A stretch of DNA of 64,000 nt from an uncultured Eubacteriales bacterium (GTDB lineage: Bacteria; Bacillota; Clostridia; Christensenellales; Aristaeellaceae): assembly GCA_902764875.1 (NCBI GenBank), contig CACWXP010000014.1, positions 22,716-86,715 of the forward strand. The letters are read 5' to 3'. Below are positions 1-7,565 of the stretch, piece after piece; position 1 is the first letter of the stretch, and the number at the start of each line of letters is the position of its first letter. The notes beneath the pieces are model-generated. The model was not told where the DNA came from, did not search any database, and was given only the letters and a program-made list of their open reading frames with translations. A program made the translations under genes and the position numbers.

Positions 1-406
1 TCCTCTCCGCCTGTCCGGCGGGCGCCGCTGCTTCCGCCGCTGTTTCCGGCATTGTCTCTGTTTTTTCCAGCAGTTCCCACATGGAAACCTGGCCTTTTTC
101 CTGTGCGGAAGCTTTCTTCCTGGCTGTTTCTTTCCGCGGTTGTCCTTCCGATGGTTCTGCCTTCTGCGGTTTGCCCTGCTTTTCCGCTTTTTCCGTCCCC
201 CCGGCCTCTTCCGCCCGCAGCAGCCGGTCCGTCTGGGAAATCACGGCCAGAATGGCCCCGGCATAGGCGGACGGCGCAAACTCCGCGGTCTCTTTCAGCG
301 CCGCGTTGGTTCTTTTCTCCAGCGTCCGGATATATTCGTCCGGATCGTCGGAAGCAAAGCTGTAAGGCTGCTCGCCTACCGTAATGGTGACTCTTCTCTT
401 CTCCAA
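1..406 (-). CDS. zapA: ZapA-like cell division protein, C-terminus cut by window edge
   Basis: At least 135 codons; the frame is open to base 1, so the C-terminus lies outside the window. The N-terminus begins EKRRVTITVGEQPYSF and continues DDPDEYIRTLEKRTN, which fits the short beta-hairpin plus helix of ZapA, the FtsZ-ring-associated protein of the division site. The start is TTG at 406, with AGGAGA about 8 bases upstream. After about residue 65 the sequence becomes a Lys/Glu/Ala-rich, probably disordered tail, so the protein is longer than the usual ZapA of roughly 85-110 residues. It follows pncB by 43 bases and is probably the last visible gene of the nadE-nadD-pncB transcript. The family call rests on the N-terminal 45 residues only. 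Confidence 0.62.
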   Translation of the reverse strand, partial: MEKRRVTITVGEQPYSFASDDPDEYIRTLEKRTNAALKETAEFAPSAYAGAILAVISQTDRLLRAEEAGGTEKAEKQGKPQKAEPSEGQPRKETARKKASAQEKGQVSMWELLEKTETMPETAAEAAAPAGQAER

Positions 407-449
407 GTTGTCTCCTCTTTTCCGGGTTTATCCCCAAAGGAACGGTCTG

Positions 450-1643
450 TCAGCTTTCTCTCTGAATCCGGAAAGCCACGGAGCGCTTCAGATAATCCAG
501 GTATTCCTCGTCCCGGCACATGGCTTTTCCCGGTGAGTCCGAAAGCTTGGCCACGGGACGTCCGTTGACCGTCTGCAGCTTGATGACAATGTTCAGGGGG
601 TTCTCACAGGTGTCGTTGGAGCAGAACGTACCGATGCCGAAGGAAACCTTTGTCCGGCCCTTAAAGGCGTCGTAAAGCTCCTGCGCCCGGTCAAAGTCCA
701 GCCCGTCGCTGAACAGCAGCGTCTTCGTCTTCGGATCCGCCCCGTAATGCCGGTAATGGGCAATCAACTTCTCGCCCCATTCAAATGGATCGCCGCTGTC
801 GTGGCGCACGCCGGTGAAGTTGTTGACCATGGAACGGTTGAAATCCAGCAGGAACAGATCCGTAGTCAGCGTATCGGTCAGCGCCGTGCCGTTGTCGCCC
901 TTGTATTCGTTGTACCAGTCCTCCAGGGCATAATGGTTGGTGTAGGCCAGCGGAATGGAGTCGATGCCCTGATACATCTGAACGTATTCATGGGCATAGG
1001 TGCCGATGGGCGTCAGGTTGTGTTTCATGGCCAGATAAACGTTGGAGGTGCCGACGCAGTTCTTCGTTTCCTTCGCGAATCGGCGAACCATTTCGTCTTC
1101 CCATTCCAGGCTCAGCCGCCTGCGGGCGCCGAACTCCGCAAAGGGGAACGTATATTTTCCCTTCCGGAAGGCCGCGATCTTTGCGTCCAGTTTTTCCCGT
1201 GCGGAAGCCAGCAGCGTATCGTAGTCATACTTCATGCGGAAGTACACTTCGTTCACGATTTCCAGCAGGAAGATTTCAAACTGCATGGCGGAGAACAGCG
1301 GTCCGCGAACGACAATCTGCAGTTCACCGGTTTCAGTCAGACCGGTTTCCACGTAGTCCCGGATCGGGTGCCAGAGGCGGAGAAATTCCACATAGTCGTT
1401 TTTGATAAACCGGATGGAGCGGAGGTAATCCAGTTCCTTCTTCCGGAAGCGCAGCGTGCACAGATGGTCGATCTGCTCGTTGATTTCCTCCAGCATCTCC
1501 GGCGTGAAGACGATGCCCTCGTTCCGGCAGCGGAAATAGTATTCGCCGCACAGATCCGTATGCCGGTGAAAGATCACCTGATCCATGTTGAACTTGTACA
1601 GATCCGTATCCAGCAGGGAAATCACGATGGGGTTCAGTTTCAT
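450..1643 (-). CDS. pncB: Nicotinate phosphoribosyltransferase
   Basis: 397 residues, the usual length for PncB. It converts nicotinate, PRPP and ATP to nicotinate mononucleotide in the Preiss-Handler salvage route. Visible family blocks are DTDLYKFNMDQ near the N-terminus, the FAEFGARRR segment around residue 165, GTSNVYLA, and RHDSGDPFEWGEKL around residue 280, which carries the phosphoribosyl-binding loop. The ATG overlaps the nadD stop as ATGA, which implies translational coupling. Together with nadD and nadE it forms a complete nicotinate-to-NAD module. Confidence 0.95.
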   Translation of the reverse strand: MKLNPIVISLLDTDLYKFNMDQVIFHRHTDLCGEYYFRCRNEGIVFTPEMLEEINEQIDHLCTLRFRKKELDYLRSIRFIKNDYVEFLRLWHPIRDYVETGLTETGELQIVVRGPLFSAMQFEIFLLEIVNEVYFRMKYDYDTLLASAREKLDAKIAAFRKGKYTFPFAEFGARRRLSLEWEDEMVRRFAKETKNCVGTSNVYLAMKHNLTPIGTYAHEYVQMYQGIDSIPLAYTNHYALEDWYNEYKGDNGTALTDTLTTDLFLLDFNRSMVNNFTGVRHDSGDPFEWGEKLIAHYRHYGADPKTKTLLFSDGLDFDRAQELYDAFKGRTKVSFGIGTFCSNDTCENPLNIVIKLQTVNGRPVAKLSDSPGKAMCRDEEYLDYLKRSVAFRIQRES

Positions 1644-2272
1644 GGGGTGTTTCCTCCTTTGGCAGCCGACAGCAGCATCGGCAGGATTTCTTCGGGCACC
1701 GTGCGGCGCAGTTCATTTTCCGGAACCGGATCCTGCAGCAGCAGTTTCCGGACTTCGGAGGAGGAAACCTCCCGGAATTCCTCCGGTGTTTCCACCACCT
1801 CGATAAAACGAGACAGTTTGCGCAGGAGCGGGCTGTCCTGAATGACCCTTTCGCATTCGTCCCTGCCGCGGGTCAAGCACACAATCCCGAATTCCCAGCA
1901 GATCTCCGGCACATGAAGCCATTTGCTGTCCAGCTCGCAAAGCTTGTCTGACCCCAGAAGCAGCGTCGCCGGTATCCCCCACTCACGCAGCGCGCACAGC
2001 GTTTGATAGGTTCTGGGCTGGGTTTCTTCCCGCATTTCGATGTCTGTCGCCTGCATCCACGGACGGCTTTCCGCGATCCTGTCCAGCATCGCCAGTCTCT
2101 CTTCGTCCGGAAAGGCCAGATCCTTGTGCTGGAACCCCCGGATATAGGCGGATTTAGACGGAACAAACAGCACGCTCTCCCGGCCCGTTTCCCGCATCGC
2201 GAATTCCGCCAGACAGATATGCGCCTTCGTCGGCGGGTTGAAAGCGCCGAAAAAGGCCAGGGTTTTATGCAT
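1640..2272 (-). CDS. nadD: Nicotinate-nucleotide adenylyltransferase
   Basis: 210 residues from the ATG at 2272 (MHKTLAFFGAFNPPTKAH). It adenylates nicotinate mononucleotide to deamido-NAD. The N-terminal GAFNPPTKAH is the nucleotidyltransferase HxGH-type loop with a typical NadD neighbourhood, and SSSEVRKLL near the C-terminus matches the ISSTxIR-type motif. An in-frame ATG at 2290 would add six residues; the later one fits the family start better. It overlaps the end of nadE by eight bases and the start of pncB by four. In many Firmicutes nadD sits next to yqeK; here yqeK is about 34 kb away. Confidence 0.9.
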   Translation of the reverse strand: MHKTLAFFGAFNPPTKAHICLAEFAMRETGRESVLFVPSKSAYIRGFQHKDLAFPDEERLAMLDRIAESRPWMQATDIEMREETQPRTYQTLCALREWGIPATLLLGSDKLCELDSKWLHVPEICWEFGIVCLTRGRDECERVIQDSPLLRKLSRFIEVVETPEEFREVSSSEVRKLLLQDPVPENELRRTVPEEILPMLLSAAKGGNTP

Positions 2273-3083
2273 TCCCGTCACCTGCTTCAAAGGGGTTCAG
2301 AATCAGCGGCATGCGGCGTTTGTGCATGTTGGCCGCTTCTTTTCCCGCGATCTTCCGGTCGGTTTCCGGATCCCCGCAGGTGCCCAGGCGGATATAGTTG
2401 TGAATGTCCTGATACCGGAGTCCCAGTTTCTCTTCATCGCTGACGCCTGAGAGTCCGTCCGTCGGAGTTTTCTGAACCAGCTCCGCCGGAAGCTCCGGCA
2501 TGGTCAGTCCGACCTGCACGACCTCGATGCTGGTCAGCGCCCCAAGCATGGAGAAATCGCAGGAAGTATCGCCGTCTTTCGTGCAGTATCCGACGGTGGC
2601 CTCGCTCAGATTGCCGGTTCCGGCAAGCCGCGCGCCCAGGGCCTGGGCAATATACCGCAGCACGGTCATACGCAGCCGCGGGCCCACATTGATGTCGCTC
2701 TCCCGGCTGTCCGGAACGGTGAAATCGCCGTCCCCCGCAATTTCCGGATTGCGGAAAGCAGCGTCCCGCAGCGCATCATGCATTTTTCCGATATTCACCG
2801 TGCGGAAATGAATCCCCAGGGATTCGCAGACCCTGCGGCTGTCGGCAATATCCTTTTGCTCCCCGTCGGGCAGCATCACGCCGTAGACGTTTTCCGCCCC
2901 CAAAGCCCTCGCACAGATGGCTGCCGTTACTGTGGAGTCCTTCCCGCCGGAGATTCCGATCACGACTTTCGTAAATCCCTGCTCTCGGGCCAGGTTTCTC
3001 AGGCCTTCCGCCAGCCTGTCTCTGGCTTTCTCAGGAGAAAAAATATAGTTCTTCACAGGCAGCAGCTCCCTTCTGTTTTTCAT
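2265..3083 (-). CDS. nadE: NAD synthase, ammonia-type
   Basis: 272 residues from ATG 3083. It amidates deamido-NAD to NAD using ATP. The N-type ATP-pyrophosphatase loop GISGGKDST is at about residue 42, and GTGNLSEATVGYCTKDGD is the conserved adenylate/deamido-NAD site. There is no glutaminase domain, so ammonia is the likely donor. An in-frame GTG at 3107 would add eight residues, but the SD-like GAGGGG directly abuts it, leaving no spacing. The ATG at 3083 instead overlaps the stop of a five-codon upstream frame (3080-3097) that has a well-placed SD. It is the first gene of nadE-nadD-pncB. Confidence 0.93.
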   Translation of the reverse strand: MKNRRELLPVKNYIFSPEKARDRLAEGLRNLAREQGFTKVVIGISGGKDSTVTAAICARALGAENVYGVMLPDGEQKDIADSRRVCESLGIHFRTVNIGKMHDALRDAAFRNPEIAGDGDFTVPDSRESDINVGPRLRMTVLRYIAQALGARLAGTGNLSEATVGYCTKDGDTSCDFSMLGALTSIEVVQVGLTMPELPAELVQKTPTDGLSGVSDEEKLGLRYQDIHNYIRLGTCGDPETDRKIAGKEAANMHKRRMPLILNPFEAGDGNA

Positions 3084-3124
3084 GGCGTCATTTTCATGAA
3101 AGCGCACCCCTCAAAGAGGTGCGC
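3080..3124 (-). promoter_or_regulatory. nadE leader: SD-sequestering hairpin and five-codon upstream frame
   Basis: In transcript sense an inverted repeat, GCGCACC/GGTGCGC (3118-3124 with 3102-3108) with further CCTC/GAGG pairing inside, contains the only strong SD, GAGGGG (3107-3112). Nine bases after that SD lies ATG AAA ATG ACG CCA TGA (3080-3097), whose stop overlaps the nadE start as ATGA. The arrangement is seen directly. That it controls nadE translation is inference; no ligand or protein is implied. Confidence 0.45.
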
Positions 3125-3175
3125 AGATTGTCCATCCGACGATGCGGAGATAAACCCTGACGAGCGGGCAGTTGC

Positions 3176-3204
3176 AATATATCATAACTGCACGTCTGAG
3201 TCAA
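3176..3204 (-). promoter_or_regulatory. Sigma-A-type promoter for nadE-nadD-pncB
   Basis: TTGACT (3199-3204) and TATATT (3176-3181) are separated by 17 bases on the minus strand. A start near 3168 would give a leader of about 85 nt that includes the hairpin at 3102-3124. Confidence 0.7.
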
Positions 3205-3261
3205 TTGCCGTCCGCCGCCCCGGCCGGTATCTTCTCATCATCCGCACCCCTGCAGGCATCG

Positions 3262-3519
3262 CTTTGCGATGTGCTGAAGCTGGACAAATCCTTCATCGAC
3301 GGCCACGCCGGCACCCGGCGCGACAGCGTCGTTGTCTCCAATGTGGCAAAAATGGCCAACGAGCTGGATATGAGCGTGATCACTGAAGGCGTGGAGAAAG
3401 AGGAACAGGTCGAGTTCCTCAAGAGCGTCAACATCGATCTGGTGCAGGGATATCTCTTCGACAAGCCGCTTCCGAAGGCCGCTTTCGAACAGCGGCTGAA
3501 AAACAAAGTGTATGAGTAA
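3262..3519 (+). pseudogene. C-terminal fragment of an EAL-domain (c-di-GMP phosphodiesterase) protein
   Basis: About 84 residues from VLKLDKSFID onward, through VITEGVEKEEQVEFLK and VQGYLFDKPLPKAAFE to a stop at 3519. This is the last third of an EAL domain: the strand with the DKSFI motif, the EGVE motif and the QGYLFxKPLP end. The EAL signature, the earlier metal ligands and any GGDEF or sensor domain are missing; only about 150 bases separate it from the start of nadE. The frame is open back to 3172, but residues before 3262 show no family resemblance. It is best read as the remnant of a deleted gene rather than a working enzyme. A terminator still follows it. Confidence 0.78.
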
Positions 3520-3560
3520 TCCGGACGGCTTCCTGTTGTGCCGTCTCTGTCATCATGCTG

Positions 3561-3598
3561 AAAGCCGCCGGTTTTCTTCCGGCGGCTTTCGTTTATTC
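3561..3598 (+). terminator. Rho-independent terminator after the EAL remnant
   Basis: AAAGCCGCCGG and CCGGCGGCTTT form a perfect 11-bp stem around a seven-base loop, followed by CGTTTATT. It is bidirectional in form and could also stop minus-strand transcription leaving the NusG-like gene. Confidence 0.85.
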
Positions 3599-3648
3599 CC
3601 ATCTCTGCCATTATGCCTGTAATCTATCGGTTTCACCAGGAAACAGAC

Positions 3649-4488
3649 TTACAGCAGCTCCTGTATGGCTTTCCGCAGTTTCGCCGCTTTCTCCTCCAGT
3701 TTTGCAAGTTTTTCGCGAAGCGCGGTATTTTCGGCTTTCAGTGCGTCGGGATCCTCCTTCTTTCTCTGCCCGTATTTCCGCGTTGCCGCGGCCTCCGGCC
3801 CGGCATTTTTTTCGCGTTCCCGCCGTTTCATCTGCGCAATCATCTGCCACGGCACTGTAAACTCCGCCGCGGCCTGCCGGTTCCCGACTTCATCCGCACG
3901 GGCCAGCATCCGGGCCTTCTCCTCTTCCGTAAAGTCGTACTTTGAACGGGGCTTTCCGCCCGTTTTCCCTTCCGTTCCGCTCTTCCCGGCAGAAACAGCC
4001 TTTTCGGAAGCTTCGATGTCTTCGGCGTTTCCCGCTTCCGTTTCCCGTCCTTCCGCGTCAGTGCCGTGATTCCCGTTTTCTGCAGCCACTTCTTCCGAAG
4101 TTACTCCTTCCGGTTCCCGGTATTTCACCGCCAGCCAGTACTGTCTTTTCTCACCCAGGATCACGGCAGCGACCTTTGCCCGGTCCGCTTCGATCACGGT
4201 GACGGCTCCCTCAATAGCTTTCAGAGGGCCTTCCGCAATCTTCCGGGTCTCCCGGTCCACCGTGGAAAGATGCGAATCGGAAACCGCCTCGATGATAGCC
4301 CATTCATCCTCCGGCACCTTTACGGCCCCCGGCGCATACTGCAGCGTAAACACATATCCCGGAACGACAAACCTTTTTTCCGGGGTTTTTCCTTTCCCCT
4401 CCGCGTGCATGTATTTCGGAATAAATCCGCTGGAAACCTGCCGCACCTTGATCCGTTCCCTTCCCGGCTCAACTTTAATGCAATACAT
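3649..4488 (-). CDS. NusG-like (NGN+KOW) paralogue with HTH-like region and leucine zipper
   Basis: 279 residues. Residues 1-65 resemble a NusG N-terminal domain (MYCIKVEPGRE, then RFVVPGYVFTLQY, the family's FPGYVF strand). Residues 85-125 contain GPLKAIEGAVTVIEADR and QYWLAVKY, which match a KOW module. After an acidic linker (about 125-175), YDFTEEEKARMLARADEVG with RQAAAEFTVPW looks like a transposase/Psq-type helix-turn-helix, and the C-terminus (about 245-279) is a heptad Leu zipper, ENTALREKLAKLEEK. The start at 4488 has GGAGG eight bases upstream. The gene is monocistronic and is not in the secE-nusG setting of housekeeping nusG, so it is probably a specialised elongation factor of the LoaP/RfaH kind. 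Its target operon is not evident. Confidence 0.68.
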   Translation of the reverse strand: MYCIKVEPGRERIKVRQVSSGFIPKYMHAEGKGKTPEKRFVVPGYVFTLQYAPGAVKVPEDEWAIIEAVSDSHLSTVDRETRKIAEGPLKAIEGAVTVIEADRAKVAAVILGEKRQYWLAVKYREPEGVTSEEVAAENGNHGTDAEGRETEAGNAEDIEASEKAVSAGKSGTEGKTGGKPRSKYDFTEEEKARMLARADEVGNRQAAAEFTVPWQMIAQMKRREREKNAGPEAAATRKYGQRKKEDPDALKAENTALREKLAKLEEKAAKLRKAIQELL

Positions 4489-4595
4489 ACTTTCATCCTC
4501 CTCTTTGCGGCAATCTTTATTTGGGTCAGACGTTTGTTCTTTTCAATGGAAATAATGATGCGTTTTCCGCATGAGAATCACCTGATCACACAAAC

Positions 4596-4624
4596 AGTAT
4601 AGCATATCGCCGCAAAATAGGAAA
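4596..4624 (-). promoter_or_regulatory. Possible promoter of the NusG-like gene
   Basis: A good -10 (TATACT, 4596-4601) on the minus strand has only a weak -35 (TTTCCT, 4619-4624) at 17 bases. The leader would be about 100 nt and includes a small ATGCG/CGCAT hairpin. Confidence 0.4.
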
Positions 4625-4716
4625 GACTCATTCTTTCAGTCTCTTGCGTTTTCTTCTCCGGGGGTATATCATGACTCGGGATTTTGATATCGTAATGCTG
4701 ATGCGCGGAGGGTTCT

Positions 4717-5595
4717 ATGCTTCTCAGGGCTTTTGCAAAAATCAACTGGTCGCTGGATATCACCGGTGTCCGGCCCGACGGCTATCATCTGATGGATATG
4801 GTCATGCAGCCGGTTTCCCTCTGTGACGAAATCGAGCTGACGCCCGCGCCGGATCTTTCACTCTTTACAGACGGCAATCCGCCCTCCCGCGCCGATGAAA
4901 CCAATCTGGCCTGGCGCGCCGCCGATCTGCTGCGAAAAACCTGCGGCATCCGGGAGGGCGTGCGGATCGCTCTTCACAAAAGCATTCCGATGGGCGCCGG
5001 TCTCGGCGGAGGAAGCGCCGACGCCGCTGGCGTGCTGTTCGGCCTGAACCGCCTCTGGTGCCTGAACCTGACCCGCGAAAAGCTGGAGGAACTGGGCCTT
5101 TCCCTCGGCGCCGATGTTCCCTTCTGCCTCCACGGCGGGCTGGTCCGCACCCGCGGCATCGGCGAGCTCCTGGAGGATCATCCCTGCGGAATCAATTACT
5201 GGCTCCTCATTTTTCAGCCCTGCCGGGCCCTGAGCACCCGTGAAATCTTCGAAGCCTATCACGCGTCGGAATCCGTTTCCCGCCCGGACACGGAAAACGT
5301 TCTCTCCGCCCTGGCCGCCGTGGACAGCGAACGGCTCTCCCGGTCAGTCGGCAACGTGCTGGAGTCCGTCTCCGCCGCCCGCTGTCCGGAAATCCCGGAA
5401 GCGGTGTCCGCCCTGAAAAACGCCGGAGCCTTTGCCGCCCGGATGACCGGCAGCGGCAGCGCTGTTTTCGGCGTGTTCCGTTCCCGTGCCCTGGCGGAAA
5501 AAGCCCGGGATCTGCTCTCCCGGCAGTACCGGTCGATTCATCTTTGTCACACCCAGTCCGACAGCATCCGTGTCATGGAGGAGGATCTCCCGTGA
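4717..5595 (+). CDS. ispE: 4-diphosphocytidyl-2-C-methyl-D-erythritol kinase
   Basis: 292 residues. It phosphorylates CDP-methylerythritol in the MEP route to isoprenoid precursors. AKINWSLDITGVRPDGYH at the N-terminus is the substrate-binding block, and PMGAGLGGGSADAAG (about residues 90-105) is the GHMP-kinase ATP loop; MTGSGSAVFG near the C-terminus is the third GHMP motif. The ATG at 4717 has GGAGGG four to five bases upstream. The stop overlaps the GTG of the next gene (GTGA), so the two are coupled. Confidence 0.95.
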   Translation: MLLRAFAKINWSLDITGVRPDGYHLMDMVMQPVSLCDEIELTPAPDLSLFTDGNPPSRADETNLAWRAADLLRKTCGIREGVRIALHKSIPMGAGLGGGSADAAGVLFGLNRLWCLNLTREKLEELGLSLGADVPFCLHGGLVRTRGIGELLEDHPCGINYWLLIFQPCRALSTREIFEAYHASESVSRPDTENVLSALAAVDSERLSRSVGNVLESVSAARCPEIPEAVSALKNAGAFAARMTGSGSAVFGVFRSRALAEKARDLLSRQYRSIHLCHTQSDSIRVMEEDLP

Positions 5596-6419
5596 AGAAA
5601 ACCCTCGGCTGTATCCGGAAAGCGGATACTGACTTTCATCTGATTGAAAACGGCGACCGGGTGGCCATCGGCGTTTCCGGCGGAAAGGATTCCCTCCTGC
5701 TGCTCCACGCCCTGTCTCTCTACCGGAAGTTTACCCACAAGGATTTCACCCTGCAGGCCATCACCGTGGACAACGGCCTGGGTTTCATGGATTTTTCTCC
5801 GATTGTCTCCCTGTGCATATCGCTGGAGATCCCCTATCTGATCAAAGAAACCCAGATCGGGGACATCATCTTCAACTACCGGAAGGAAAAGAATCCCTGC
5901 GCTCTCTGCGCAAAGATGCGGCGCGCCGTCCTGGCCAACACCTGCGTGGAACTGGGCTGCAACAAGCTCGCCCTCGGCCATCACCGGGACGACGCGGTGG
6001 AAACCCTGCTGCTATCTCTCTTCCACGAAGGCCGATTTCATACCTTCCATCCCTGCACCCTTATGAGCCGTACCGGGATCACCGTGATCCGCCCGCTGGT
6101 TTATCTTCCCGAAAGCCATGTAAAGCATATGCAGAAAACCCTGGAGCTTCCCGTGGTGAAGTCCTCCTGTCCCGTCGACGGAAAAACCGAGCGGGCAACG
6201 ATGGCCGGCGTCCTTTCTGAGCTGAAGAAAATGTATCCGGATGTCACGGAGCGCATCCTTCATGCCCTCCGCTCGGAGCCCTATGACCTCTGGCAGAAAG
6301 ATGTTTCCCCGGTTTCCGAAGACTCCGGTATTCCCGGAGAATCCGAACATTCCGAAGTTGCAGCCAATGCCGGAGACTCCGGTGATTCCGAAGATCCCGC
6401 TGAATTCAGAGACTCCTGA
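5592..6419 (+). CDS. TtcA-family tRNA 2-thiolation ATPase
   Basis: 275 residues from GTG 5592, which overlaps the ispE stop and has GGAGGA upstream. The PP-loop GVSGGKDSLLLL lies near residue 32 and GHHRDDAVETLLL near residue 125. The pair CALC at about residue 100 supplies the CxxC that ligates an Fe-S cluster in TtcA-type enzymes, which thiolate cytidine or related bases in tRNA. After about residue 235 the protein ends in a low-complexity Ser/Asp/Glu/Gly tail of roughly 35 residues that is not part of the family fold. The exact tRNA position modified cannot be told from sequence. Confidence 0.85.
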   Translation: MKKTLGCIRKADTDFHLIENGDRVAIGVSGGKDSLLLLHALSLYRKFTHKDFTLQAITVDNGLGFMDFSPIVSLCISLEIPYLIKETQIGDIIFNYRKEKNPCALCAKMRRAVLANTCVELGCNKLALGHHRDDAVETLLLSLFHEGRFHTFHPCTLMSRTGITVIRPLVYLPESHVKHMQKTLELPVVKSSCPVDGKTERATMAGVLSELKKMYPDVTERILHALRSEPYDLWQKDVSPVSEDSGIPGESEHSEVAANAGDSGDSEDPAEFRDS

Positions 6420-6465
6420 GATTCGCCGCTTCCCCAGGCCCGGAAGATCATGAAGAAAATTCCCG

Positions 6466-6512
6466 AATTTCTATTCTTCCGAATCTGCAGAAATTGTCTT
6501 TCCTATTTTTTT
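6466..6512 (+). terminator. Possible weak terminator after the ttcA-like gene
   Basis: AATTTCT and AGAAATT pair around an inner ATTC/GAAT hairpin, and a run of T follows at 6505-6512 after a short gap. The stem is AU-rich and the gap is unusual, so confidence is low. Confidence 0.35.
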
Positions 6513-6552
6513 GAGTTTGCCGTGTTTTTCTCTTTTTTTTCCACTGCCGACG

Positions 6553-6561
6553 TGGTATAAT
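6553..6561 (+). promoter_or_regulatory. Extended -10 promoter of xpaC-telA
   Basis: TGGTATAAT (6553-6561) is an extended -10. The region 17 bases upstream is T-rich with no clear -35. The start codon follows 33 bases later with AGGAGAG between. Confidence 0.6.
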
Positions 6562-6594
6562 AACTTGATTTGTTGATTCAAGGAGAGTTTTGCC

Positions 6595-7464
6595 GTGGGA
6601 AGGAATTCAAATTATAACCGCAAGTCTGGAGGAACCGGTTTTCTGATTACGGCGGGAATCATCTTTCTTGCGCTGAAGGGGCTTCCCGGCCTTCTGCTGG
6701 GCGTGGCCATCGGCGCCGGCGTGGGCGCCATCGCCAGTATCATGGGCAAAAAGCTCGATACGACGACGCATAACCGCCGTGACCGCGAGCGCGAGGCCCA
6801 GGAGGCCATCCTCCGCAGTCAGGAAGAAGCCCGTCAGAAGCAGGAAGAGCTCCGCCGCAAACAGGAAGAGGCTTCCAAAATCCCGCTCACGGGCGATCCC
6901 CAGGCCGATAATGTGATCATGAAAGGCCAGGAAATGCTCAACACCATCCGCGAAGAGAATATCGTCATCACCGATGAGACCCTTTCCGCCCAGATGGATA
7001 CCCTGTCCGACAAGTGTATGCAGATTTTCCGCACCGTGTCGGCCGAGCCTTCCAAGGCGCCCCAGGTTCGCAAGTTCATGAGCTACTACCTGCCCACGAC
7101 GCTCAAGGTGCTCGCCAATTACCGGACCATGCAGGAGCGCGGCGTTTCCTATTATGAAATGAACCAGGCCCGCGAGTCCGCGGTCCGCTGCATGGATATG
7201 GTGCTCACCGCCTGCCAGAAGCAGATCGACGCCCTCCATAAGGAAAACATGCTCGATATCTCCACCGATATCGATGTCATGGAGCAGATGCTCAAGCGCG
7301 ACGGATACGTCGATAACGAAATCCTGAACAACCAGCGTCTCGGTACCGCGCGCACCGCGGCCGAAGCCCAGATGCGCTCGTCCGACGTTCCCCTGCTGAA
7401 TTTCAAGGAAGCCGAGGGAGAGGAAGAACCCCCGGCCCCCCAGGCCGCCCGGACGATCGAATAA
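6595..7464 (+). CDS. xpaC: XpaC-family membrane protein
   Basis: 289 residues from GTG 6595 with AGGAGAG upstream. Residues about 14-52 hold two hydrophobic stretches rich in Gly (FLITAGIIFLALKGLPG, LLLGVAIGAGVGAIAS). These are followed by a charged coiled coil (about 58-95, repeated Arg/Glu/Gln) and then a helical domain with PLTGDPQADNVIMKG and FMSYYLPTTLKVL. This matches the XpaC family, named for 5-bromo-4-chloroindolyl phosphate hydrolysis. In many Firmicutes it is paired with telA, as here, and the pair is linked to envelope stress and toxic-anion resistance. The molecular activity is not established. Confidence 0.82.
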   Translation: MGRNSNYNRKSGGTGFLITAGIIFLALKGLPGLLLGVAIGAGVGAIASIMGKKLDTTTHNRRDREREAQEAILRSQEEARQKQEELRRKQEEASKIPLTGDPQADNVIMKGQEMLNTIREENIVITDETLSAQMDTLSDKCMQIFRTVSAEPSKAPQVRKFMSYYLPTTLKVLANYRTMQERGVSYYEMNQARESAVRCMDMVLTACQKQIDALHKENMLDISTDIDVMEQMLKRDGYVDNEILNNQRLGTARTAAEAQMRSSDVPLLNFKEAEGEEEPPAPQAARTIE

Positions 7465-7565
7465 CCCCGAAGCACTCAGGCCAATCCATCCGTTCATGAA
7501 TTTGGCATTCTGATTCATCAGCGGGTAATATCACAGGAACAGAACCCAAAAGGAGGAAGAAAACC

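Noticed and set aside
3102-3124. NAD riboswitch in the nadE leader
   Set aside because: The hairpin is too small and simple for any known NAD-II or NAD-I class; only an SD-sequestering role is supportable.
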